64,000 nucleotides of DNA from Wyeomyia smithii (lineage: Eukaryota > Arthropoda > Insecta > Diptera > Culicidae): contig NC_073695.1 in assembly GCF_029784165.1 (NCBI RefSeq), positions 98,499,485-98,563,484 on the forward strand, written 5' to 3'. The notes beneath the pieces are model-generated. The model was not told where the DNA came from. It did no database searches and saw only the letters and a list, made by a program, of their open reading frames with translations. Below, one piece after another: positions 46,513-59,500 of this stretch (its first letter is position 1; each line of letters begins with the position of its first letter). The position numbers were made by a program, and so were the translations under genes.

Positions 46513-47039
46513 TATGGCATATCTGTAAAACATATTAGCAGTCGGGCCAGGTTCACAATCTTAGCGCCGAGTCAAAGGGTTATCAACTGATTGGTGTGGA
46601 CGAAATAAAGCATGTGAACAGTTAGGTATAATTGTTCTATGATCCTGGCAAACTGTTAACATACCTTTTTGCTTGTGAAAAATGAGGACAGTTTCGATTT
46701 ATTATTTCTTCGAAAAACGTCATCGATATCTAGTAAAAGCAAGAAAAATACGGAAAAATGTGGTAGTCATTTCGTGGGACAAAAAATCACTTTTTGTAAA
46801 AAATTCTTGAGGTAATCAACATTTAAAGTAAAATCTGTCTATCTGGATACATGTTCAATCATCTGGATAATCCAGATAAATCAACGCTGCTCACAACCAA
46901 GCAAACTGGTTTAGATATTCCTAGCTGACATCAAAACCGCCAATGGTCTCATTTAAAAGGTTTCATAGTCATAAGTGAATAATGTTATAAATCTGCTTCA
47001 AGGCTAATAAAATCAGGTGTCAAAACATGGTAATTCATT
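46513..47039. other. no recognisable gene
   Basis: AT-rich sequence right of the piggyBac-like MITE. No coding or repeat motif recognised. Confidence 0.3.
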
Positions 47040-47157
47040 TTTTTTTATTCTCGCTTATTTTCCGTCGGTCTAGTTCCGCCACTGTTGAGGCCAATCACCG
47101 ACGCCCAGGGAGGCGACTCCACACCCAGGACCCTAACTCACGACCCGTTTATCAACG
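47040..47157 (-). mobile_element. short SINE-like retroposon, copy 1
   Basis: Matches 58368-58484, including 'tctcgcttattttccgtcgg', 'tctagttccgccactgttg' and 'ccaatcaccgacgcc'. On the minus strand it ends in a poly(A)-like run (poly-T at 47039-47047). No clear target duplication here, because the right side merges with GC-rich hAT terminal sequence. Confidence 0.6.
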
Positions 47158-47937
47158 GCCCCGGGCCCCGGGCCTCCACCTTTTTGGGGCCCCCACAAAA
47201 CAAGAAAAAGTTCTTTTCTCTATCAAAAATGAGATTCAATCAAAAGTTCAATTTACAGCAAAAAAATTTGAACAGACCATTTCAATCTGAAACTTTTCTT
47301 CAGTGTTATTTTTTCGCGAGCGCCAATATCACAACTACATCCATAAGATCCTCCGGATTTCGAGCAGTTGCAGACATCTTTGGAAAACATCTGGCACCTC
47401 TGGTCCAAATCATTCTACAGTTAGATCTGGCTGTAAACAGTGAGCAAGAACCGAATTTATTATTACATTTATTCAAAATGAGCTGTCACCACAAAACCCC
47501 ACGTATATCAAAGTGGAGCTCAAAAAAGATGATTACATGAAGAAAAAAATCAAAAACTCGTTAGTGCCTTGCAAAAATTATTTTATTTAAGGATTTATTT
47601 GAGCCTAATGATCTCGAACGCAACTGAAGAAAGGTCTTTTTCGAAGATGAAACTGATTGAAAACAGGTTGCGTACGACTATGAAGAGTGAAAGGCTGTCA
47701 AACTTAGCATTGTTAAGTTGAGAGTACAATATTCTGAAGGAGCTGAATGTTGATTATTCAATCAATAAGTTCTCTGCAAAAAAAAAACTCGTAAAAAAAT
47801 CTAGCAAATTTTTGGTAACTTTTCAATATCAAATAAATGTTTTTAACTCGTACGATAAAAAAACGGATTTGTTTTATTTAAGGGCCCCCACTGTAAACTG
47901 GGCCCCGGGCCCCCACAATCGTAAATCCGGCTCTGAA
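47158..47937 (+). mobile_element. hAT-type transposon remnant
   Basis: The right end reads GTAAATCCGGCTCTG after GGGCCCCGGGCCCCCACAAT (about 47900-47937). This is in the style of hAT (Tip100-like) termini starting CAGAGCCGGAT in the other sense. GC-rich inverse-related sequence lies at 47158-47205. Between them is a decayed transposase. The left terminal CAG is missing. Confidence 0.65.
47605..47721 (+). pseudogene. hAT transposase dimerisation-domain fragment
   Basis: The frame reads LMISNATEERSFSKMKLIEN, then RLRTTMKSERLSNLALLS and stop. This is the conserved C-terminal hATC motif (SNA..ERSFS..K.IK..LRS.M...RL..LALL). Upstream sequence to 47220 is frameshifted transposase debris. Confidence 0.85.
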
Positions 47938-48004
47938 TACAACGTATTGTTTCCCAACATGTTTGAAACGCTCATCATGCTTAGAAGTAATCCTGATTTA
48001 AAAT

Positions 48005-49065
48005 GACTAGTTCATCGTAAAACGGCATAATCATTCAAACCAAACAACTGAGCAAACTTGCAGCTTAATCGGAAATGATTGTTCCGGATGGTTTATAAAT
48101 CACGAATACATAATAACTTACAAATTTATATTGAATGTTCTGAAGGTAGCAACGCATAAGTTATTTTTACTCAGAGAGATGTGACGTAAAAACAATTCTC
48201 AAGGCAATCCGGTGATTACTCGTTAATAAGGCAATCCACGAGACAGTTGCGATCAGCTGATTTCAGTCTGTTTTCAACTTATGACAGCTTTATGTATGTT
48301 CGATCGGTCTCAACTTGGATGCAATCCAGATCCAGAAGCGTGAAAAACAAATGTTATCCGATGTAGCTCTAGTATCGCGAGTGCCAATCCTAAATACAAC
48401 AATATAAAACCACTCTTGATATTATTGCCGACATTAAAAGATTTCGGTTTTGGTCTTGTTTTGATTTTGCAGCTTGAAAAACAGTAACAATAACAAACGT
48501 ACAAGCAAAAAAACGTCACCCGTGGATTGCCTCATCACGCAGTACACTGTTAATAACACTGGTAAACACATGTTTTGCCTTAAAGCTTAAACTGGAAAAA
48601 ATGAAATATTTAGCTTTTTAGTGCGCCTAGTGAAAATAACTTCTTCAGAGACTCAAATGAACTTTCCCAAAAGCCAATGTAGAAGCGACGAGCTCGGTGA
48701 GCAATTATTTTGCCGCACTTTGACGCGCTTCTGCATACACTTGGATCACCAAAATTCACAGGAATGGTTAAAAAGCTATAATATTTTTATAGCAACTATT
48801 TTGAGCTTTTCTAACTTTTGTCGACCAGTGTAATCGAAATAAATTGTATACAATTGTAAGCTCTTTTGTAATACGTTTGAACATGAGCAATAGTAAACAA
48901 CAGTGTAAAGTATCGTTCATTCACTTCCGTAGTGCTTGCTGGTTTTTGCCAGGCAAAAAAAAATCTCACCCAAATTGATAACCTCCGAATACGTCTTTTG
49001 ATAGGCTACGCAATCTAATTTTTTGTTTGGGATGAGGGGTAAGCAACATAGAACATTTGTTACAT
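48005..49065. repeat. unnamed dispersed repeat, copy 2, with ~710-bp insertion
   Basis: Left half 48005-48175 and right half 48895-49065 correspond in order to 19040-19385. The intervening ~710 bp has no counterpart in copy 1. Confidence 0.65.
48231..48532. mobile_element. candidate small MITE within the insertion
   Basis: AGGCAATCCACG at about 48233 is inverted as CGTGGATTGCCT at about 48521, a ~300-bp spacing. Only ~12-16 bp of inverted repeat and no clear target duplication, so tentative. Confidence 0.3.
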
Positions 49066-50497
49066 AATCTTCATAATGGTTGTGTAAAGAGTTTATATAA
49101 TATTTAGCATGAAATAAAAGTTTTCAGAGGTGTAGCATATTCATTATTTCAATCTAACTTTTTTATCTCTTCCTCTCATCTAGGCTTGAATAACTGTTAC
49201 TGCCAAAGAAACAAATCTGAACATAGTATGCATAATTGAAAGAATATGTTGATTTTATACTATTTTACCCTAACTTGTGGCAATACCCCGTTTTTATTCC
49301 GGCAAAATGATGTTTTAAGATTTTTGGAGTAGGTCTGTATACTCTTTTCTGTTTTGGGTAATAAGATGGAGAACGCATTTCGTGTCAATGAAAAGTTCGT
49401 TTGTTGTCTTTGTCTATAATTTCAAAGGTTATCAATTTCGACAAGGGTTTGTTTTGAGTCGATTACGCTAACAAACGCTAAGCGAATGAACGAATGACTA
49501 AATCGCATAAACACAAATTCGTGCTGAGAATTTACACATCGATTGGGAATCATACGATATTGGAAAAAAGAAAATGTTTCAGGAAACTGTATTCTAAATA
49601 TTCAAGTGAGTATTCACAATTCACATTTTACGAAAAATTTAATATCATTTGAGTATCTCATTGAAATTGCGATGAAATATTGTTTTAAAATTATTCAACA
49701 GTAAATACGTATTGCTCTTACCTATGCCGAAATGGTAATTCTCAAATGAAATTATGACTACATATTTCTATTACTGAAGTTATTGTAATAATTAACAGCG
49801 TGTATGAACGCAACACTCTTCTGCCTGCTCCCACCAGTTCAACTATAATCAAATCATCGTTTAATCTTTTGCCGAGAACTGCAGGAAACAATTCCGTACA
49901 CATCTCACAACACGTATTTTTTCTTAGGTCCGGATTAGATGATAACGACGGTATCTTCCAAGCCGTCTTCCGAGGGGTGCATCGCTGTCGATTTTTTTTT
50001 ATATTAAAGTAATAAAAACGTATCGATATTTTCAAAAAAGTGTTCTTGCGATATCGTTCAAAAGGATTCTGCAAAGCAGTTCAGAATGAATTTTATTTTT
50101 AAATAACTGTTTTCATACCACTGGATAAAACTAACGGAGCGAGCTTTTTCACCCTGTCAAGTGCGGCAATGCAAGAAAGGCCGTTTCTGTTGCTGATTGT
50201 ATAGCAATCATATGTGAGAACAAAACTAAAAAGAGAGAAGCTCGCGCGAGTCTCGGAGCCCAATCGGATTAAGAAAAATGTCACTTTCCATGCAAACGGA
50301 ATTACAATTTTTCACTGTCGTACTATAACATGACAAGAGCCTGCCTCAGAATGGTTAGTCGATTAGTCGTCGTCAGAGCAACACCATCAGTCCGGAACTC
50401 GTAAGGAAATATTAACACTTAGGGCAGTTACGGTGTGAAAAGCCGCTCTTCGAATTTTGTTCGTGTGATTGGTGCGAAAGGTGATCAAGCGGCGGCG
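49066..50497 (+). other. kmo upstream region and 5' leader
   Basis: No gene or repeat recognised. The last ~150 bp before the kmo ATG is GC-richer. ATCAGTC at 50386-50392 fits the arthropod initiator consensus TCAGT, with no TATA box ~30 bp upstream. This would give a 5' UTR of about 110 bp. The transcription start is inferred, not shown. Confidence 0.3.
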
Positions 50498-50578
50498 ATG
50501 GTTACTAAGTATAAACAAACAAACACCAACGGATTACCGGCGCGGAATCTCAACGTCGCTGTTGTTGGGGGAGGATTG
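50498..50578 (+). CDS. kmo: kmo coding exon 1
   Basis: ATG GTT ACT AAG codes MVTKYKQTNTNGLPARNLNV up to GGGL of the FAD-binding Rossmann motif. The exon ends between codons (phase 0) at a GTAAGG donor. The glycine motif is completed by VG from exon 2, which proves the 9-kb splice. Confidence 0.93.
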
Positions 50579-53500
50579 GTAAGGAATTTGCTTCCTGTCG
50601 GGATGTTATAGTTAACAATCGAGGTAGTGGATGCAGTGGATTATTGTGGAATTAAGGCTTTCACATGACATGGCTACGACGTAAACAGTTGAGGATATTG
50701 TTTGGTCAATCTCAACGCGCTGGGAAAAATAGTGTTACTTCACCATTCTTATTAGGGTTTCAATCTTCAGAATTGTCAAGTTGCGTGCAATTTGGTTTTA
50801 AATTAGGGATAAAAATTAGTGTATTCCATTTGCCTTGGCTTTTGAAACTGTTAACGTTTTTAAAATCGCTAGTCCGTTAATCTGCAGAAAAACGGAGAAA
50901 GAAATGTTCACAAAAATTGTGTGCATCCATTTAGACATGTTTTTTGATTTTTACAGAGTTTAGTTCGGGCATCGTTAATTCACTTGGTACTGGGTAAATC
51001 CATGTCAAATGATAAGTCGATCAATTTTGAGTGGCTCCAGTGTCAAAGAAACTATGAACACGTATTAGGTTTAGAAAATCCCAGTATTTTCTACCGGCGA
51101 AGACATTCTTTTAGACCTGAAAGTATGTTTTTAACAGGGTGCTTGCCTTTTAGCGTACTATTGGTAAAAACTATTAATATTGGTAAACTCTTGAGAAAAA
51201 AGAGACATGAATTGTACGGAACTAATAATGTTTTGTGAAAAAGTGTAAAATAAAAACGGTGTTCAATTGTTGTTGGGCGGAGAAATATAAATAAGATTGA
51301 GTTTAGATCTTTTTTTTTAAATCAAACTAAGATTTTAGTGGTCCTTACAAATCATAACAAACGAACTTCATTCATGTTTTCGTGTAATGAATGAAAAAAT
51401 AAGTTCAAAAAGAATCTATTATGTAGGAAAAGCTGATCTACAGTTAACGATTAGTGAATGGCGACGGTACGTGTTTCGGTTAGCGGATTGAAGATTGATG
51501 GTATTAAATTTTGGGTTATCGGTACCTAAAGCTGCAGTCTATTCACACATGAAAAGATGATTGATTACTTAGGTTGTTGGTACGTTATACTTGAAAATAT
51601 GCGCGTTCTGCATTTCCGGCTAACGGCATTATTTAAAAAAAAAAACATTGCATATTTCTACATCCTGAACAAGGAGATTTTACCAAAAGTTTTATTATGA
51701 CTTCAAGTTCTTATAAAAAAAGCAGAATTCACCTCTTTTTTAACTTAAGGTTTATTTTGATATTTTTCGCTTTTTTTTCAAGGTGTTCATATGTTTTTGT
51801 TGTTAAACTTCTCAATTCCCTACAACTACTTGCTAGAAATTTTTTTACTACAAGTAAAGGATTCTGAGTGACTATCTTTTAAATGAAGTATATGTTACGC
51901 CCTTTCAGAAAATTACTCTTTAGTTAAAAAGTTTTTGTGAAAAATACTTACTTTGCTAGGCCAAGTTTCATTCAAATAAAAAACTGTCGATATTGGATTA
52001 TAGATCTTTTGGCGTGGAATGGCTCAATAGTAAGTAACATTGTTAGTCGTCATGTAATACGGTGTTTAGCTTAATGAGACTCAATTTTTTAAAGGAAAAA
52101 ATCGCAGAAATAATAATGAAAATCACTATATCCATATTTATTGATCTTTAGAACTGATGTGGGAACAAATTTTCACAGTTTTCTTCTCAGTATCTGTATC
52201 TGTTTGAAGTTCTGTTCAGTATCTGTTTGAACCAAATGTTTGCATGCAAAAATATACTAAAGATCTATTTCATTTTTAATTAATATTTAAACTTGATAAC
52301 ACTCAACAATTAGCAAAAAAAGAATAGTAGAAGTGTGGACATATTTTAAGTTATTATCAGTTGTAAATTCAATGGTGATGAATTCCAATCACCACGAGCG
52401 TTCTCTCTCGAAAATCTAAAATTGTGAAGATGTTTAGAATAATACTGATTAGTATTCTATGCTATCAAGTAACTTGCCATTGAAATCCTACGGCGAAGCT
52501 TAGTTCCAATCCTAAAACATCACGTACTTACTCGATTTGTCATAATTTGAATGTTCCGTTAATCTGTGGTATGAGTAAACGTGTATAGTTTTAATGTGAA
52601 GTACGTCTACTATTTCAACATCGTTTTAATCCTTGTGGTATTTTTTAAGTACCTTCCACTTAAGGTAGGTCATTTATAGCGCATGCGCTCAAGTCATTAA
52701 GTCATTCCTCAGTAGATTATTACTGGTCATATAAATACTTTTTTTAAACGACTAGTTTCCATGTGAAACTGGGTCAAGATATCATGATTTTTCGAAATTT
52801 AAAATTTTCAATAGTTAATCTTTGAAACTACAGATCGCTTTTTAGGATGATATCGCAAATAAATCACTTTATAATGTAGTCACAGGCGCATTTGAAAAAT
52901 GATGAAATCGAGCAGCCATCGAATAACAACTGGGTGCAACGTTAGTCTTCACAACACACTCAGTTTTCCAATTTTTCGCCAAGTATTCCATGTCCTGGCC
53001 GAGAACCCATCACCTTGATTCGAACCGTCTAATGCATAGCGTCTTCTTAGAAAGTTTTAATGCCAAACTTTGGCCACCCATGAGCTTTTGTGATAACAGA
53101 CGACATGAAGATCCTTGTTAGCGCTTTTTCGGGTATCTTTCTGGTGTGATATACTCGATATCTAAAGATCATGAAATATATAATAATTAGCGCGCCGATA
53201 ACTCGTTTGCTGAGTATATTTAAGCCAAAAGACTACCACTATGAATCAATCGGAAAGGCTGTGTACATACTCTTACATACACATGTTCTCACCTTCAATT
53301 GATAGTTATTTCATCTTATGAGATTGCCACTTGCGTAAAATTGCAAAATTTGGAGATGGTCAAGCTGAAAGTACCCCCAAGAATATCGAAATATGTCAAA
53401 TAACTTTTTTATTTTGGGAAATAAAAAATTACAATGCTCACCATAAACATTTTTAGATGGCTGATAACTTTGTAGAAGGTTTGGAATGTCGGAAAAATCT

Positions 53501-56500
53501 GGGAAAAAAGTTGAAACGGAAATTGTGATGTTTAGTGCCTCTTCATAAAAACTTTATGTTGCTCGTAACATGTAAGGCATAGAAACATGGTGTCTTTAGC
53601 AAAGTTTCTTGGTTTAAGATTACCTGAAATTTCGCCGATGACTCTACGCGTCTAGAAGAAAGAATTTCCTACCTCTTTCTAAGTGGATTGATCGCCCATC
53701 TTTCTACATTAAAGGATGTAGTATTGAATACCTTGGAACTTCTCCGAACATACGTTATGGCTATAATCAACATTTGAATCACTATTTATAAAATCGCACA
53801 AAAAACACTGTACCACGTCACGAACGGATCCAAAATTACATCCGTTATCCTGATGTGAAACCGTCAAAATTCGAATTAGCTTAATCAGTTTTGTTGAGTT
53901 AGCATGTACAAGTATAATTCAAGTTTACTTTTCTGAACTTGTCAGGAATTCGATGAAAGGATAACATTTGGTCTGTTGCGAATTCACCTTATCTAAAGTC
54001 GCACAGGTATTCTCCAACAAAGGCTTTCTGCAACGACTAGAAAACTATAAAACAAGATGCGGAAGAGAATTTTGTGCGCATATTTGGAGAGTGCCATGCC
54101 GCGACAATTATTGCAATCCAACGTAGACTGGGCAAATGATCGCTCGCTTCTGTATTCAAAACTGTTTCTTGAATCCTTCATGAGCTTTCTTGACCTCGTC
54201 CATGAAAGCGGATCCACAGCTTGTCGATTCTTCATAATTTTCCTCTTGTTCCCCTGCATTAAACCAGTGGTATCCAACCGATGGTTTGCGGTCGACAAAT
54301 TCTATTCAGGGGGCTGTGGGAGCCTTGGTAAATTTGACAGATGATAGAGTTTTTATTTATATACCTCAGTGGGAGCGTCTTTTCAATTCTTCTGCAAATT
54401 AAGACCAATACAAAAACAAATTAAACGTGCAGAGCGGTGTGAGACTAACTTTGTCACGAATAACGTTTAAATTTAAAAAACACAAAACAAAAAATTCTAG
54501 CTCCCAAGCACTTTTAGTGTTCCTCATGGGTCCTATAACAACCGTGAAACTTTTCGGATCGATCGGTGGAACTATATTTTTGCGCCCGATTTTTAAAGTT
54601 TCCATGCGATTTTATATGGGAAAATCCACTTTTTCAAAACTAATTCTCTAGAGATGTCCAGTTGACTCCTAAAATTATATCGATACATGATATTTGCAGG
54701 AAATTTTCCTGGGAAAAACTCTTCTGAAGACCATAAGGCGCTACGATGCTTGTAAAAAAAGTTATTCACCCCAAACTGATTGAATGTTTGACGAACGGCT
54801 CACTATTGAATTTTACTAGTAATACTGCTGCAACATGCTGCTGTTGCAAATTCAATCGTGTGATAAGAAATGCTATCGTGTAAAATTTATCTTGGAGGTT
54901 TCTCCAAAGATGCTATTAGCGAAAATTACACTTTGAAGCATGCTGTAGCAGTGTTGCTGAAAAAAATCAATGGTGAGCCGTTCGTTGGAGTAGATCTCAC
55001 GCTCAAGTTTGTCCAGAAATTTTCGATAGGATGTATCTGAGAGACGTTGGGCGGGTTTGCTGACTTGGGTAGCACATCGATAATCAGTCGTTTCATCACA
55101 GATCCGGCCAGAACACCGCATCTTCGCACTTCTAATATTTCTTAATGAACGGCACAACTTCCGACAGGCACTATATACTCTAAATTTCCTTGTTCACGGC
55201 CAGTATGGAGCGAAAGAAGAGTGGTCTTGAGGAACTTGGTGTGTGAAATGAACTTAACCTCGAATCTCACTTCTTTCGTGAGGGAAGTAAAATACGATGT
55301 GCCCTGCCAGTCGTTGCTATGCAGAATACGATAGGTCTCGTCGTCCATCATTCTCGCCACGTCGCGATTCGTCGGGAAAATCGACTTGACCATCTTTTTC
55401 AACCTCTGCCGCTGCATCATTGCCTGAAGCTCCGAGACCAATGGACGAGACTGCTGTTTCCTGACGTGTATGTTCATGTTCACCAGGTACTTTTTCACTG
55501 TTTGGCCGCTTTTAGCGACCTCCAGTCCAAGCGCACGCAGCAATGTAGCCACTTTCCACTCGGTCTTTCTCTTCAGCATCCTTTGGAGCTTCTTGTCGCT
55601 CACAGTCGTCGGCTGTCCGGAACCGGGCGTTCTTTCGATACTTTGATTGTTGTCCAATAGTGCCAAGATGTTGTAGTTGTAGATGCCGGAACGGGCATAA
55701 TCGGTATCCTTAAAAGTGCCGCACGATGTCCATTTTCGACGCGATGGGGTACCGTTCTCTGAGCGGAGTAGCTTCACTGTTTCCCTGTTGGAGTTCGACT
55801 GATTGAGCTTTCAATTTTTTTTTGACTCCATTGGTTACTATGATTGATGCTGCATGGGTAGTTAAGTCAGTTCGTGTGAAGGTAAGCCCATGAAAAATTG
55901 ACAAATTTTTGTCCATTTTCTAATGCGAACGTTGTAGCCTACTTTTATAAAATTTGTGTTTAAAATACAGGTACAATCATTACACTGAAGAATTTGTCAC
56001 TAAGGTTCATAAATAAACAAATAAAGGTGCTTATTACGGGAGTCACTTCATGGTGAAATCAGAGTGAAGTGAATAAAGTCTTATCACGGGACTCACGTAA
56101 GTGAGAAAAACGTCGCAAGGTGACATCTGCCGTGGAATCTGGGTTATTATGAGTGTCATACGAGTGAAGTGGAAACGGAAAAAGCGACGTTTTGCGTGGA
56201 ATTATTTCACGACCATTTTGAACGGTGAAATGATTTCACGAAGGTGCTCATTACGGGAGTCACTTCACGGTGAAATAAATTTCACTCTCACGCTCACTTC
56301 ACTTTTTTAGACCTATTCCCGATTCCACCTCAAGTGAGGTGACAAAAATCACCTCCGTGGAATTGAGAATAGGACAAGTGAAATGAGATTGTTTCCCAGC
56401 TCAAAAATCTCTAAGTCCCAGAAAGTCTTTTTTTTTCGTTTTTTTTAGATAACACCAGATCTTGACGTGTTCTGCATTTCTAAGACATTCGGCATCAAAA

Positions 56501-59500
56501 AAAATGTTTTTTTCGGTATCGAAAATTTCCTGAACTAGTTTGCATTTTTTTCATCGGGCAAAAAATGAAAATTTTACCGCTTTACGGCACGGATCAAATT
56601 CTGATTCGTTTCGTTACTGAAGAATAAATCCAATATTTACCATTAGATCACAAATCAATCAACTTTAAAACTTATGGCATCTTCGTGGAATCATTCCACC
56701 GTTCAAAATGGTCGTGAAATAATTCCACGCGAAACGTCGCTTTTTCCCTTCTCACTTCACTGATATGACACTCATAATAACCCAGATTCCGCAGCAGATG
56801 TCAGTTTGCGACGTTTTTCTCACTTACGTGAGTCCCGTAATAGGGTTTTGTTCACTTCACTCTGATTTCACCGTGAAGTGACTCCCGTAATAAGCACCGA
56901 AGATAGGAAAGTTTAAAAATCAATTGATTTGTAATCTAGTGATAATATATGGGATTTATTTTCCAGTAACAAGGCTAATGTTTTTTTTCTTGAAAAAAAT
57001 CGACTCTCTGGGACTTACAAATTTTTGAGCTGCGGCCAATAAAACGTGAAGGAAAAATATACCTTCGAATTTCGTTTAGCGGTAGGGCTCAAAAGTTTCC
57101 TCTTGTCGAAAAATGTCCTCATACAAAATTTCAGCTCAATCGACTTTCCGGGACTTTTTGAGCTGGGAAAGTCGCTCATTTCACTTGTCCCATTCTCTTT
57201 TTCACTTCACTGTCAATCTCACTTCACGGAGGTGATTTTTGTCACCTCACTTGAGGTGGAATCGGGAATAGGTCTCAAAAAGTGAAGTGAGCGTGAGAGT
57301 GAAAAATATTTTACCGTGAAGTGACTCCCGTAATAAGCACCTATATCTGGAATGGTGTTCCGTTTTTGGGCTACCATGAAAAAGTTTGCAAAAGAGGAGA
57401 GTGTGGGTATATAAGTGGTGCCTGATGTAAAAAAAAAGTACAAGGAGATTTCGCAAAAAAATGATCAATACAAGATTGGATATCATGAACGGGAACGCTT
57501 TTGTGCAGCAAAAAGTAACAATGTGGCCAAAAGTAGAAAACTTTGGACTTAAAAGTTCGAAGTGTAATATTCTGCGTTTCAATTAATAAATTCACATTTA
57601 CAGTCGAGGCAAAACCAACAAAGCGATTCATTTGCAAAGAAACATTGAAAAAGTTCGTTTTATGGTTAACCGTAAAAAATGCATCTGCTGTGGAAATTTC
57701 ATCAAATTTGACGCAATATTATTAAAAAAAAAATATTGACCTAAAATTCAAATGACATTAACAACTTGAAAACTTACTCAAATTCAATAAAAATTGGAAA
57801 ATCAACTTCTAAAGTGAAACTCTTAAAGTTTTCAATACTTATTTGAAAAAAATAAGACATTGCGATTTTTAGTGATCCGTTTTACGAATTCTGACCCATA
57901 TAACAGACAGTGTTACAGTCTGGTTGAAATAAAATGTAATAGGGTCCCTTTCATTTGTAACTTTTTACGCGAACATTGGTCCAGCCATCTTTGAAAAATC
58001 GAGTGCATTGGAGAGTGTTACATACATACATGCACACATACAGAAAATGTTTAGCTCGTCGCACTGAGTCGAGTGATAAAGGACATTTGGACCTTTGGAG
58101 CACTTTTTTACCTTTGGTTTTTGCAGTGATTACTATACTTTTCTAGGAGAAAGGCAAAAACGTTAAAGGTCTCCAAAAAGTAGGAAGAAAGCATACAAAA
58201 GTTTATGCTGAAAAACATCCTTAAACCCCAGAATAATTCGAATCGGAAATGACCCCAATTATAATATTTTCTCGGATCGGTTCGAACCATTTCAAAATGA
58301 AATAAATAAGTCTAAGTTTAGTTTACAAAAAACAAACCGAAAACGAATATGGATCCTAAAGCGACTTTTTTTAGTCTCGCTTATTTTCCGTCGGTCTAGT
58401 TCCGCCACTGTTGTTGTGCCAATCACCGACGCCCGGGAGGCGATTCCACCCGGGACCCTAACTTTCGACCCGTTGATTAACGGACCTAAAGCGACTTGAA
58501 AATCATAAAAAAATAATCTACAACTTCTTGATGACAAAACGAGCAGAAAATTACAGATTAAAATTCAGCCAAAAGCCCTAAAACGCAAAACAATGTCTTT
58601 ATTGTTTCAACACAACAGAACAGAACAACAGAAATTTATTCCAAATTACTATTGAATGAGTAGAGAAACGCATCTAATAACTTAAAAAAGCAATTATAAA
58701 CCAAAAAAATAGCGAATTTAGCGAACTTTCGTGAAACATCGCAGAGCAAAAAAGGCTTGAAAGAATAAAAAGAATGAATTTCAAATTTAGTTCAAAATGG
58801 TCGAAAAAAAACTTTGAAGAACTTTGAGTTAGAAAGGCCCACAATAGAAATAATGTTTTAGGACGCTCTGATTAGACAGAAAAAAATCGAAATACCAATG
58901 AGTCACTTCATATCAAAGGATTAGGTAAATGGAACGACCCTCTCCGATTCATTCCAAAATGAATAAAATAACATGTTTTAGGTCGAAACTAAAAAATCCA
59001 AAGTTTTGGATTAATCGGACAACCTTCTGCCAATTGTGGGTACTCAATTTTTGCATGTTTTGACAAACCAGAATTTTCCATGTTTTGAATGTAAAACGGG
59101 GTTATCCGATTGACTCAAAATTTGCGAGATGTATAGAAATTTATCTTTGAGGATCTCTAACTAGAGACACCTTCGCAAATACCTAATGCAGGATAATGAA
59201 GTTAAACGATGGAATCGTTGGAAAATAATATTGTAGATAAACCTTTACAAGTCTGTTTAAATGAAATCCGACGAAAAAATCGGAACTTGAATACAGAAAT
59301 GAATTCATAATTTTTTGTTAAGCAAATAAGCGGTATTTAAAACTAAAAAAAAATTATTTACAATGAATGTTAAGTTTCAATAAAATTACTTTCTCGGATG
59401 GTTTTCAGATACAGAAATAATAACAAAAAATCCTTGAAAGGAAACGGATTTTACAAACAATTAGTTTCACTATGCAAGCCATAAGCAAAATCTGGGAAGT

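Noticed and set aside
50665..51238. Small open frames in kmo intron 1
   Set aside because: No conserved motif, AT-rich intronic context, no sign of splicing.
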